Shown here one piece after another: positions 31,401 to 43,100 of a stretch of 64,000 bases of DNA. Below the pieces are notes generated by a model. That model had not been told where the DNA came from, made no database searches, and saw nothing but the letters and a program-made list of their open reading frames with translations. Made by a program: the position numbers and the translations under genes. The DNA is from Aphidius gifuensis (taxonomy: Eukaryota; Arthropoda; Insecta; Hymenoptera; Braconidae), in NCBI RefSeq assembly GCF_014905175.1, contig NC_057792.1:5580001-5644000 (forward strand), given 5' to 3'. The stretch's first letter is position 1, and every line of letters begins with the position of its first letter.

Positions 31401-32689
31401 ATATATTTAACTGAAATTTTTTTTATTAATTGAAAAGAAAAAAAAATATTATTTATACGATATTTTGCAATCAGCTAAATTGACACAAAATGGATTGAAT
31501 TGAAATAAGAGTGAAAGAAAAAAAAAATAAATAAAAAATAAAATGTCAATAATTTAAGTTGCAAGTGATGTAGCACAATTCAAATAGTGCCTAAACTGAA
31601 TAATGAGAAAAGGGACATAAATGTCAAATTTGACATTATCCTTACAGACATGATTTGTTAGTCATGATACTGTCCCAGTTAGTTTTGATGTATTCACGAG
31701 GCGTTATCTGTAGACAGCACACTGAAAACTCGCGTCGGCTATTCTACCTCAATATACATATTTTATATAAATTTTAAACTGGATTTATGAGTTATTGCAA
31801 TCTTATTTTAGAGCTACATTACAACACGTTGAAATATAATTTTCATTTTAATAATTTATACAGCAAAATTAAATATATGAATTATTTAAATTTATTAATT
31901 CATATATCGTTATATGCCAGAAGCATTTAAAAAAATAAAAAAATAATACAAATATAGGTTTATAGATTTAGATATATATATATTAAAAAAACTTTGTAAT
32001 ATAACGGCTTGCCGCATTCCAGGTACTCATTATTAGTCCCGCTGACGAATCATAATAAAATGTAAATTTAAAAAAAAAATGACTAATGCTCTCTGTGCTA
32101 GAGAATGGATAGTCAAAAAAAAGCAAAAAAAAAAAATACAAGTTCACAGTTTATTAACCCTCAGGATACACGCAACTTGTGGTGGCCTCATCTGTATTAT
32201 ATATACATATCGTCATTCCAATATTTTCATCATAACACCTTGAAAAAAAAAATGGCAATATTTTTGTAATCCTTCAGTATAATGACACGTAAATTTTTTT
32301 TTTTTTTTTGGCACGTTATATTTGCTGATGTTTGTAATGATTTTCAAAGTGGTCTATTATATTTTTTTTTCTATAATTTCAATGCCTCATCTTGTCCTCC
32401 TTCTTCCTCTTCTCACCCTGAATTTTACTCGAATCGTTTTATTATCACAAGTATATATACAACATGAAAACATTTTTAAATAAATTTTGCTTTTCCACAT
32501 AGTAAATTTTTTGGCACTCATCCAGATTCATTTTTTATTCAGAAAACTAAATATTCCGGAAGTTTTACACTCGTATGAATGTAATAGATGATGAAGCTTG
32601 CATTTTTTTTTTTTATTTTTATATTTTTGTTTATGTTTTGTTATTTTATTCTAATAATAATTTGAATTTTGTTTTTTTATTTGTTACAG
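22439..32689 (+). other. Inferred long intron (about 10.3 kb) of the LRR gene
   Basis: It runs from GTATTT to TTTGTTACAG and is AT-rich throughout. One GC-richer island at 23155-23330 holds a short open frame from ATG 23194 to TAG 23290-23292 (32 codons; MDNDAGLEKMEEKLRGPENP and onward), with no recognised homology. A small inverted repeat (ATTGGAATC/GATTCCAAT) lies at about 28216-28240. No other gene is supported. Confidence 0.45.
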
Positions 32690-34375
32690 AAGCCAAGTTG
32701 TAGAGGTGTTTTAATGCTGTTGATAAGTATTAGCCTGTTAACGACAGTTGAATCAGGTCTGTGTCCAACAGATTGTACATGTGATGATGATACTCTGGTT
32801 GTGTCATGTGTTGGTGTTAATTTAAATGTTATTCCAATAGCATTAAATCCATCAACTCAACGTTTAGTATTAAAAGACAGTCGTATTAGAATGGTTGATG
32901 CTGCTGCATTTCAATTTTATGGTGATTTAAAAAATGTTGATTTATCAAGTAATCATTTAGTAACAATACCAGATAATAGTTTTGCTGCACAAAAAGCATT
33001 AGTTGAATTACATTTAAAAAATAATAAAATATCAGCATTAACAACAAAAACATTTACTGGTTTAATATCATTAACAGTATTAAATTTACATAAAAATTAT
33101 TTAGAAAAATTAACAAATGGTTTATTTACATCATTAACTAAACTTGAAGAATTAGATTTAGGACAAAATCAAATACGTATTGTTGAACCAGGTGCATTTC
33201 AAAAATTAGGTGCATTAAGAATATTATATTTAGATGATAATCAACTTGGTTTTATTCCATCACCAGCATTATCACCATTAAATGCACTTGCTGAACTTCA
33301 TATTGGACTTAATTCATTTTCATCATTAATTGATGATAGTTTTAAAGGTCTTGAACGTCTTGCTGTACTTGATATTATGGATGCTGGTCTTGATAATATT
33401 AGTGATTATTCATTTAGAGGTTTGTTATCATTAAGAACACTAAAATTAAGTGGTAATAAATTACGTGAAGTACCAACTAAACAATTATCATTATTATCAA
33501 GATTAGAAGAATTAACACTTGGACAAAATTCATTTACAATATTAAGATCTGGTGCATTTCAAGGTTTAACAAATTTAAAAAATATTGATATTACTGGAGC
33601 AAAATTATTAACAACAATTGAACATGGTACATTTAATGATAATGCAAATTTAGAAAGTCTTGTATTTAAAAATAATAAAAAATTAATAACCATTGAAGAT
33701 GGTGCATTAGTTGGTTTATCAAATCTTCGTCATTTAATATTACGTGATAATGCATTTACAACATTTTCTGAAACATTAGTTGCATGGAATGATTTACGAC
33801 GTCTTGATTTAAGTGAAAATCCTTTAATATGTGATTGTAATTTATTATGGTTATCATCTGTATTAATACCAACAAATTCAAGTCCAGTAATATGTTATGA
33901 ACCACATGAATTACGTGGTAAACAATTAAAAGGTATGGAACCAGATATTCTTGGTTGTCCATTTTCTGATCCTAAAAAACAAGCATTATTATTAACAATT
34001 ATTATTATAAGTATTATATTTTTAATTGGTATATCAATAATATTATATTTTAAATGTCGTCAACGTGTACGTGATGCATTTAAAGATTATAAATGGAAAA
34101 ATCGTGCAATATCACGTAAAGAGCATGAATATCAAAAAACATTTTCTGATGATGAATATATTGTTAGAGCAGCACATGGACATCATCATCATCATCATCA
34201 TGGACATAATCAACAACAACAACAACAACAATTACATCAAAATCATTTACAATTACATCATAATCATTTACAATCACAACCACAATATCATCATTATCAT
34301 CAACAACAACAACAACAACAATATCATCAACAAGTTACATCTGGAATAAAGCCAATACCAGTAACGGAACTGTAG
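32690..34375 (+). CDS. caps/trn: LRR transmembrane cell-surface protein, Capricious/Tartan type
   Basis: This is a type I membrane protein with an extracellular LRR domain, probably for cell recognition in developing tissues, as known for Capricious and Tartan. Residues are counted from the exon start: signal peptide core 7-22; LRRNT with CPTDCTC about 25-31; about 14 LRRs of 24 residues (roughly 47-376); LRRCT with CDCNLLW from about 377 to 423; one membrane helix about 432-454; and a cytosolic tail with a basic juxtamembrane stretch, SRKEHEYQKTFSDDEY, His and Gln runs, and C-terminal VTEL. Possible N-glycosylation sites are NIS and NSS. The exon starts after TTTGTTACAG. The earliest ATG inside it is 32714 (553 aa), but an upstream exon probably supplies the start. 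Fourteen LRRs fits the Capricious/Tartan pair as I know it; I cannot tell which of the two this is. The frame ends at TAG and continues open beyond it (see the next entry). Confidence 0.85.
   Translation, partial: KPSCRGVLMLLISISLLTTVESGLCPTDCTCDDDTLVVSCVGVNLNVIPIALNPSTQRLVLKDSRIRMVDAAAFQFYGDLKNVDLSSNHLVTIPDNSFAAQKALVELHLKNNKISALTTKTFTGLISLTVLNLHKNYLEKLTNGLFTSLTKLEELDLGQNQIRIVEPGAFQKLGALRILYLDDNQLGFIPSPALSPLNALAELHIGLNSFSSLIDDSFKGLERLAVLDIMDAGLDNISDYSFRGLLSLRTLKLSGNKLREVPTKQLSLLSRLEELTLGQNSFTILRSGAFQGLTNLKNIDITGAKLLTTIEHGTFNDNANLESLVFKNNKKLITIEDGALVGLSNLRHLILRDNAFTTFSETLVAWNDLRRLDLSENPLICDCNLLWLSSVLIPTNSSPVICYEPHELRGKQLKGMEPDILGCPFSDPKKQALLLTIIIISIIFLIGISIILYFKCRQRVRDAFKDYKWKNRAISRKEHEYQKTFSDDEYIVRAAHGHHHHHHHGHNQQQQQQQLHQNHLQLHHNHLQSQPQYHHYHQQQQQQQYHQQVTSGIKPIPVTEL
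34181..34332 (+). repeat. CAT/CAA codon repeats coding for His and Gln runs
   Basis: Runs of CAT and CAA codons encode His7, two Gln7 runs and mixed His/Gln/Asn sequence in the cytosolic tail of the LRR protein. They are pure enough to be length-variable. They separate the conserved juxtamembrane region from the KPIPVTEL end. Confidence 0.85.
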
Positions 34376-34398
34376 CTAGAACTTCGGGCAGCGAGCCC
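34373..34398 (+). promoter_or_regulatory. Candidate readthrough context: TAG-CTA plus short GC stem
   Basis: The stop is TAG followed directly by CTA. Ten bases further on, GGGC (34386-34389) can pair with GCCC (34395-34398) across a five-base AGCGA loop. This is the densest GC patch in the neighbourhood. A stop followed by CTA and a nearby 3' RNA structure are features described for readthrough stops; their function here is inferred. Confidence 0.5.
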
Positions 34399-35137
34399 TG
34401 GTAATGGTGGTGTTTGGTTTTTACCTCATGGAGGTACAACACCAGCTGAGGGTTTCACATATATTGATGGAGAAACAGCTCGACAAATGCGTCGACCTGG
34501 TACGCTGCCCACATTAAATCAGCGTAATAATAATACAAATATTAATAATAGTAATAATAATATAAATAATATAAATAATAATGGTATTTTTATGTCTAGC
34601 CAATCAAATGATATATCTGATATAAGTAAAAATGTTCATAATATTAATACAATGTCAAGAAATAATAATAATAATAATGTTAATATTAATAATAATTATA
34701 ATAATCATCATTCCAGTCATTCATTAAAAAGATTAAATAATAATAATCAAAAATCTACACTACCATCATCATCATCATTACGTGAATCATTAAATAATAG
34801 TGGTGGTGGTGGTACAATGAGAGAAGTATCAGTTAGAATACAAAATGATGATTATAATGATGAACGTATTTATGAACAAATTTTAAGTACAAGACATCAT
34901 TCACCACCATGTCCACAAAGTTCATATCCAACATTACCAATTAATAATAATATATCACATAATTATAATCATTATAGAGATAATGAAATATCAAGAGAAC
35001 GTGGATTTATTATTAATAGAGACAGAGAACTTCCTATTGTACCACATAGAAATGACAAACACTTGAGGGAATCAAGAAATCCTCTTGAGCTTGAAATTCA
35101 TGGTGATGGTAGTGGTATTGGCACGTATCAAGCATAA
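34376..35137 (+). CDS. In-frame 253-codon extension after a leaky TAG (candidate readthrough)
   Basis: The frame of the LRR protein continues after TAG (34373-34375) with no further stop until TAA at 35135-35137. The first 37 codons contain no ATG and read as non-repetitive protein (LELRAASPGNGGVWFLPHGG, then TTPAEGFTYIDGETARQ), and they are GC-richer than the flanking sequence. Two more complex islands follow between Asn-rich runs: one around TMREVSVRIQNDDYNDERIY, and a C-terminal one with RELPIVPHR and LEIHGDGSGIGTYQA. The nucleotides after the stop are CTA, a context linked to readthrough in insects. The extension would be cytosolic. Alternatives are a sequencing or assembly error at the TAG, a recent nonsense mutation, or independent translation from ATG 34487 (216 aa). 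Confidence 0.7.
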   Translation, partial: LELRAASPGNGGVWFLPHGGTTPAEGFTYIDGETARQMRRPGTLPTLNQRNNNTNINNSNNNINNINNNGIFMSSQSNDISDISKNVHNINTMSRNNNNNNVNINNNYNNHHSSHSLKRLNNNNQKSTLPSSSSLRESLNNSGGGGTMREVSVRIQNDDYNDERIYEQILSTRHHSPPCPQSSYPTLPINNNISHNYNHYRDNEISRERGFIINRDRELPIVPHRNDKHLRESRNPLELEIHGDGSGIGTYQA

Positions 35138-38100
35138 ATAAAAATTATTTAAATAATTTATCATTATTATTATTATTATTATCTTGAAATTTATTATCTT
35201 TTTTATTTCAAATGCTCTTAATCTTTCTTGAGCGTTTTTATTTTATCATCTTTAAAAAAAATTGCGCAAAAATATGAAATTTAAAAAAAAAAAAAAAAAT
35301 ACATTCTGTGAATCAAATTGAAGACTGATGAATGAATGATATGAAAAATAATAATAATAATAATTTAAAAAATAATTATTCAAGTTAGAATATGTGGGAT
35401 TAGGAATTTTTTTTTGTTTTTTTTTTGTTTTTTTGTTTTGATCTTTTGGATCTCTGTGGCAGCTAATTTATAACTGGGATCAAATATACTTTTGACTTGA
35501 ATAAATCTATTACATGTGATTAAAAAATTTAAATGTCAATTTATAATTTACATGACATGTTAAATATAACTTGTAATTATTTTTGTATTATTAATTATTA
35601 TTTTTTTTTTTGTTTTGTCTACAGTTTCGTCACAAGATGCTTGTGTATAAATTGTAAGATGATATGGGGAAATCAGTTAATTCATTGAGTTTATTTAAGT
35701 GATTAATAAGGTTGTAATATAATATTATAGATTTTAAAAATTTCCTCAAAGTTCGATAATGAAATAATTAATAATGAGGAAAAATATAAATTGAAAAATT
35801 TTAATCAATGATGATTAATTAATTTATCTAAAAATGTAAAATCTTTTGCGCAGCTTAAAATAAATTAATTTGTATGTTAATTTATTGATAAAAAAAATTA
35901 ATGAAACTAGTTAGATGTAATTTTAAATAATTACAGTAATATATGTAAATTACATGATAAAAAAAAAAATTCTAAATGACTTTGATGAGGAATGTTTAAA
36001 AATTACTGATCGAAAATGAAAGATTTTTTTTTAAAAATGATATCATTTACTCAACGAGCCATGCAAGTCTTAAATTTATCGGTTTCAAGAAAAAACATCA
36101 TTAAAAGTTGAAATTAATATATATATTTTTTTTTTTTTGAACTTGATTATTTATCTTAAAAAAAAAAAATTATATATTTATCGTAACCACTTTAATTACA
36201 AAGTTGACATGAAAGTGAAAAAATAAAAATATATAAAATTAAAAATATAAAATCAAGTTGAAAGTTTTGTATTTATATTTCTTCATGTAATAACTTTACG
36301 ACGCAAGTTGACGCCTTTTTCTTGTTGATTTTTTTTTTAAAGATGAACGTATAAAATTTCGAGCGAAAAACTAAGTTTTTTAAAATAATAAATAAAAATA
36401 ATAAAATGATATAGAAAGAAAAAAAATAAAATAAATGATAATAAGTAAATAAATAATAAAATTGAAGAAAGTAAAAAAAAAAAGAAAATAAATAAAACTT
36501 GAGTTAGACATTGTGGATGAGATAAATATAAAATAAATAAAATAACTGGATTTGTTGGTAAGACTTTGGTCTTTGCTGGTTTTTCATAGTGAGTGTACTC
36601 CACTGGAATTCCATTGGGTATCTCACTTTTTTCAAAGGTTACTGCACCTTTAACCACACCAACTACACAATTCTCATCTTATCTTTAGCAATTCTCTCCC
36701 TCTGTCTCTCCTCTTTTTTTTATAAACTTTAAATTCAAATTAAACATTAACTCGATAATTAATTTTCATTATATTAAATTTTTATTTACACTATAAATTT
36801 AATTTTAACAAATGTGTCGTAAAGTTATATCACTCTTTAATTATTATTATTTATTTTTTTTTATTTTTAAATGTCAATTTTATAATATAATAACAAAAAG
36901 ATGTGTCTATAAATTCATATGGCAATATGTTTTTATAACTTTGTAGAATTTAAAAAAAAAAAAAATTAACAGCAACATAAAATAATACACAAGTGATACG
37001 TCCTTTCTTTTTATTATAAAAAAATAATTTAGTAAATGTAAAAAGACACAAGTACCAAAGTTATATGCTCTTATGTTTGTTGTCAATTTTTTTTTTAGTT
37101 TTCATTTGCTAAAAAATTTGTAAATATATTTTGCCATGTGAATTTATAAATGACACTTTTTTTTTGATAACTGTACAACCATGAAAATTAAATTAAACAA
37201 ATAAGATAAAAAAGAAAGGAAATTTGTTGATTAAAAATAATAATAATGGACAAAAGATCTTTTTGATTAATTTAGAGTGACTGCATGGTTGAGTTAATGA
37301 AATTGTAAAACTCTTAGTAAGCCAAAAGGAAGCGACTATAATTGTAATTAAAACAATTAAAGTTTGTTAATTGAAAAGGATATGATATAGAAAATGAGAA
37401 TAATAATGTCAACAAAGAAGAGATGTATCATTGATTCTAGTCAGAGAAAAATTTAAATTTATTTATCGAAAAAAAAATTAAATATCATTTGATTGATATT
37501 GAAAGGCAAATGACAGTTATGGAGAGTCAATCAAGTTTAATCGATTATATCATTTTGAAAATTAAATTATTGTACAAAATTAAATGACAAAAAATATAAA
37601 AAAAATATTTGTGTGAAATAAATATTAGATTATGTGTGAGAAAAATTTAAAAAATTCAACGTTTTTATATTTATTTTTAATTTTTTTTTTCTTGAGCTCA
37701 ATAATAATCGAGCATTTATAAATATATTAAGAAAATATCTAATAATTAATTAATAACGAGTATATGATTCTTGGCACACTTGAAAATTTACTATTTCTTC
37801 AATAATTATATTAGCATTTAAAAAAAAAAATAAAAATGTAAAAATATAATGTAAAAGTTTATGAACACCAGTCTTTTTTTTTTTCGTTTTTTGTCGTTCT
37901 TATTTGGCACTATACATGAGTATGGTGTTTAAAATATAGTATCGAAAATAGTCGTAAAAAATGAAAATAAATTGATGAATGAAATTTATCATCTGGGCAA
38001 CGAAACGAAGTGTTGAAAAATTCATGTAAAGCCTAATATAGACAGAGCAGCCTTATTGAGAAAGCAATATGAAAAAAAAAAAAAATGATAAAAATAAAAA

Positions 38101-40140
38101 ATCGTTGAATAAATTAGTTGATAAATGAATTTTAAAAAAAGGCTTAAAATATTAATTAAAGTGAGAGGGAAGTAATAATTTAATTAGAGTTTATCTAAAT
38201 TTATTAATAGATTTTCAAATAAATTTAAACTCAACCTCGAACCTCTTAAAAAAAAAAAATTACAATTCAACAAGTACTTGTATAATTTATTTAATAAATG
38301 ATTAATTTTCATTTAAAAAAAATTACGCTGCTATGCTTGAATATATAACTAAAATTTTGTTATTTATTTTTTGAATTTTAATTCAAAATTTTTCAATAAA
38401 AACATTCCAAGAATATTCCACACAAAATTATGGAATGATAATAAGAAAATAGTGAGTGGTTCGAGGATTTTCCTTGTAAATATTTCAAGTCTCTTTCGCT
38501 TATACTCATCTTTATAAAATTCTATCTGAAGAATATCTGTAAAAAAAAAAAAAATGATACTTTCTAACTGAAAGTTGTTGTATTCTATCGGAATGTTTAA
38601 TATTTTTTTTGATCTAAAAAATTTTAAATAATACAAACAACAAAATAGTGACAAATAAAATATATTGATGGAAAAAAATATTATTTTTTCTCAATCTAAC
38701 TGTCTCATTGATTCACAATATAAAAAATTAAAATAATATACAACAAAACTCTGTAAATATTTTACTATAATGATAAGAAAAAAAAAAAAAAATATTGTCC
38801 TGTAATTAACAGTGATTACAATGATAGTAAAAAAATAAACATTCGTACTATTTTGTTTTTTTTTTTTATCGTCGTGTGTAATTCATGAAAAATCATAATC
38901 GAATAATGATTTTAAAAATCTATAAATATATAAATAAATAAATTCATGAATATAAATATATATATAATTATGTTAGGTATATTTCCATGATTATTTTGTA
39001 CATAAATGACTTTATTTGGTAATCATCAATACATCGATATGAAATAAAAAAAAAATATACATATAAAATAAAAATGATATTTAAAGAGTGTTAATTATTC
39101 AAACAAATTAATATGATTATTTTAAATATATTTACAGGTACTTAAAATTCTTTTGAAAGATAATTTATTATAAATATCTAAAAAACATGTTGATTTTTTA
39201 TATTTTTCAGTTTTTTAATGAACTAAAATTTTATAAATAGTGTACAAGATACAAGCTTCAGAGATGGAAAATAAAAAAAAAAAGATAAAAATCCATTAAT
39301 CATGAAATTTGAAAGTGGTTAAAGTTGTTGAGAATCAGGAGAGAGTGAAGTGGAGGTGTCAGAAGAGCGTGTGAGTGCCAGAAGAAGATTCATCCTCAGC
39401 ATTCTCAAACTGTTAACGAGCTCAAATTAAAAAAATGAAAAAAAATAACAGTGTAACATCTGTGAAACTGATAGGAAAATATGAAATTCTCATAATATGC
39501 TTTTATGCACATCTTGTATATGAACTTTTATTTGATATATATATTTTTTTTTTTTCAAATTATAAACTGTAACGCATTACTCAGCAACAACTACGAATAT
39601 GCAAAAAATATTTTTCTACTCATTTAACATTTTTAAATTTATTTTATTATTATAATTATTATATGATCTATTTTTTTTTTTTTTTACTATATATAAAACA
39701 AGCAACAACTTAATTATTCAGCAGTTTGAATGTACATACATTTTATTTTAATTTTACTTGAGTGAAAGTCATGATGACTCATCACGCGTTTTTTTTTTTT
39801 TTATTAAATAAATCAAAGATGATGTAAGTACATAGTACAAATGACCCTTTAGTAGTACTACTAAGCTACGTAGCTTTTTCTTTTTAGCTGAAATTATTTT
39901 TTGAAAATTATTAAATAAATTAGACGGTACTTTGAACAGTAATAAAACATTGCTGATATTAATAATTCCAAATAGATAGGAAAATGAAAATTATATTGTT
40001 AATAGGATAATATGATGAGGTGAGAAGTATTGGTTTTAAAGACTCACTTCTTTTACTTCATGTTTCCTTGATGAATTGGGACAGAATTGAAAATGAATTT
40101 GAAGTATTATAAAGGAATTTAAGAAGAAATTATTCTCTTT
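35138..40140. other. 3' flank of the LRR gene; AT-rich, no supported gene
   Basis: An AATAAA overlaps the distal stop (35137-35142), with more downstream, for example near 35500. Any of them could end the transcript. The stretch is AT-rich with TTA repeats (about 35161-35182). One minus-strand coding-like patch is listed separately. I see no other gene. Confidence 0.5.
36546..36678 (-). pseudogene. Unrecognised coding-like patch (possible exon remnant)
   Basis: On the minus strand about 43 codons read DENCVVGVVKGAVTF, then EKSEIPNGIPVEYTHYEKPA, then KTKVLPTNP, in GC-richer sequence. The frame then runs into a low-complexity hydrophobic AT-rich tail. A stop lies just upstream, and splice sites are weak: an AG precedes GATGAG, and no good GT follows. 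It may be a decayed exon or a fragment of a mobile element. No family is recognised. Confidence 0.2.
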
Positions 40141-43100
40141 ATCATTTATTTTTTTTTCTATTTGTTTTTTTAAATACAAATTTTATTTTTGGAATGGCAG
40201 GGAAGCAGGAAGTCTAGGAGGTGATCTGTAAATTAAATAAAATACCTCCTTGCCTGTTCTATGATCCTGTTCAAATAGCATATTTTTTTTATTATTTTTT
40301 CTATTTGTTTTTCAAAAAACAAATTTTATTTTTGAAATGGCAGGGAAGCAGGAAGTCTAGGAGGTGATCTGTAAATCGAATAAAATACCTCCTTGCCTGT
40401 TCTATGATCCTGTTCAAATAGCATATTTTTTTTATTATTTTTTCTATTTGTTTTTTTAATTCAAATTTTGTTTTTCAAATAGCAGGGAAGCAGGAAGGCT
40501 AGGAGGTGATCTGTAAATTAAATTAAATACTTCCTTGCCTGTTCTATGATCCTGTTCAAATTGCCTATTTTTTGTATTATTTTTTCTATTTGTTTTTTGA
40601 AAAACAAATTTTATTTTTGAAATATCAGGAAAGCAGGAAGGTCAGGAGGTGATCTGTGAATTAAATAAAATACCTCTTTGCCTGTTCTAAAATTCTGTTC
40701 AAATTGCCTTTCTTTTTTATCATTTTTTCTATTTGTTTTTTTAAAAAGAAATTTTATTTTTGAAATTACCAGGAGACCAGGAAGGTCAGGAAGTGATCTA
40801 CGAATTGGATAAAATACCTCTTTGCCTGTTCTATGATCCTGTTCAAATTGCCTATTTTTTTTATTATTTTTTCTATTTGTTTTTTGAAAAACAAATTTTA
40901 TTTTTGAAATATCAGGAGAGCAGGAAGGTCAGGAGGTGATCTATGAATTAAATAAAATACCTCTTTGCCTGTTCTATGATCCTGTTCAAATTGCCTATTT
41001 TTTTTATTATTTTTTCTATTTGTTTTTTTGAAAAGAAATTTTATTTTTGAAATTACCAGGAGAGCAGGAAAGTCAGGAAGTGATCTACGAATTGGATAAA
41101 ATACCTCTTTGCCTGTTCTATGATCCTGTTCAAATAGCTTATTTTTTTTATCATTTTTTCGATTTGTTTTTGTAAAAAGAAATTTTATTTTTAAAATTAC
41201 CAGGAGACCAGGAAGGTCAGGAAGTGATTTACTAATTGGATAAAATACCTCTTTGCCTGTTCTATGATCCTGTTCAAATTGCCTATTTTTTTAATTATTT
41301 TTTCTATTTGTTTTTTGAAAAACAAATTTTATTTTTGAAATATCAGGAGAGCAGGAAGGTCAGGAGGTGATCTATGAATTAAATAAAATACCTCTTTGCC
41401 TGTTCTATGATCCTGTTCAAATAGCATATTTTTTTTATTTTTTTTTTCTATTTGTCTTTGAAAAACAAATTTTATTTTTGAAATATCAGGAGTGCAGGAA
41501 GGTCAGGAGGTGATCGGTAAATTAAATAAAATACCTCCTTGCCTGTTCTATGATCCTGTTCAAATAGCATATTTTTTTTATTATTTTTTCTATTTGTTTT
41601 TTGAAAAACAAATTTTATTTTTGAAATATCAGGAGAGCAGGAAGGTCAGGAGGTGATCTATGAATTAAATAAAATACCTCTTTGCCTGTTCTATGATCCT
41701 GTTCAAATAGCATATTTTTTTTATTTTTTTTTTCTATTTGTCTTTGAAAAACAAATTTTATTTTTGGAATATCAGGAGTGCAGGAAGGTCAGGAGGTGAT
41801 CGGTAAATTAAATAAAATACCTCTTTGCCTGTTCTATGATCCTGTTCAAATAGCATATTTTTTTTATCATTTTTTCTATTTGTTTTTGTAAAAAGAAATT
41901 TTATTTTTGAAATTACCAGGAGACCAGGAAGGTCAGGAAGTGATCTACGAATTGGATAAAATACCTCTTTGCCTGTTCTATGATCCTGTTTAAATTGCCT
42001 ATTTTTTTAATTATTTTTTCTATTTGTTTTTTTAAAAAGAAATTTTATTTTCAAAATTACCAGGAGAGCATGAAGGTCAGGAGGTGATCTAGGAATTGAA
42101 TAAAATACCTCTTTGCCTGTTCTATGATCCTGTTCAAATTGCCTATTTTTTTAATTATTTTTTCTATTTGTTTTTTTAAAAAGAAATTTTATTTTCAAAA
42201 TTACCAGGAGAGCATGAAGGTCAGGAGGTGATCTAGGAATTGAATAAAATACCTCTTTGCCTGTTCTATGATCCTGTTCAAATTGCCTATTTTTTTTATT
42301 ATTTTTTCTATTTGTTTTTTGAAAAACAAATTTTATTTTTGAAATATCAGGAGAGCAGGAAGGTCAGGAGGTGATCTATGAATTAAATAAAATATCTCTT
42401 TGCCTGTTCTATGATCCTGTTCAAATAGCTTATTTTTTTTATCATTTTTTCTATTTGTTTTTGTAAAAAGAAATTTTATTTTTGAAATTACCAGGAGACC
42501 AGGAAGGTCAGGAAGTGATCTACGAATTGGATAAAATACCTCTTTGCCTGTTCTATGATCCTGTTCAAATTGCCTATTTTTTTTATTATTTTTTCTATTT
42601 GTTTTTTTAAAAAGAAATTTTATTTTCAAAATTACCAGGAGAGCATGAAGGTCAGGAGGTGATCTAGGAATTGAATAAAATACCTCTTTGCCTGTTCTAA
42701 AATCCTGTTCAAATTGCCTTTCTTTTTTATCATTTTTTCTATTTGTTTTTGTAAAAAGAAATTTTATTTTTAAAATCACTAGGAGACCAGGAAGGTCAGG
42801 AAGTGTTTTACGAATTGGATAAAATACCTCTTTGCCTGTTCTATGATCCTGTTCAAATTGCCTATTTTTTTTATTTTTTTTTCTATTTGTTTTTTTAAAG
42901 AGAAATTTTATTTCCAAAATTACCAGGAGAGCATGAAGGTCAGGAGGTGATCTAGGAATTGGATAAAATACCTCTTTGCCTGTTCTATGATCCTGTTCAA
43001 ATTGCCTATTTTTTTAATTATTTTTTCTATTTGTTTTTTAAAAACGAATTTTATTTTTAAAATTACCAGGAGAGCAGGAAGGTCAGGAGGTGATCTAGGA

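Noticed and set aside
33756..33962. Minus-strand and alternate-frame ORFs inside the LRR and Asn-rich coding region
   Set aside because: They are shadows of the real + strand coding sequence; CAT/CAA/AAT repeats read through in other frames.
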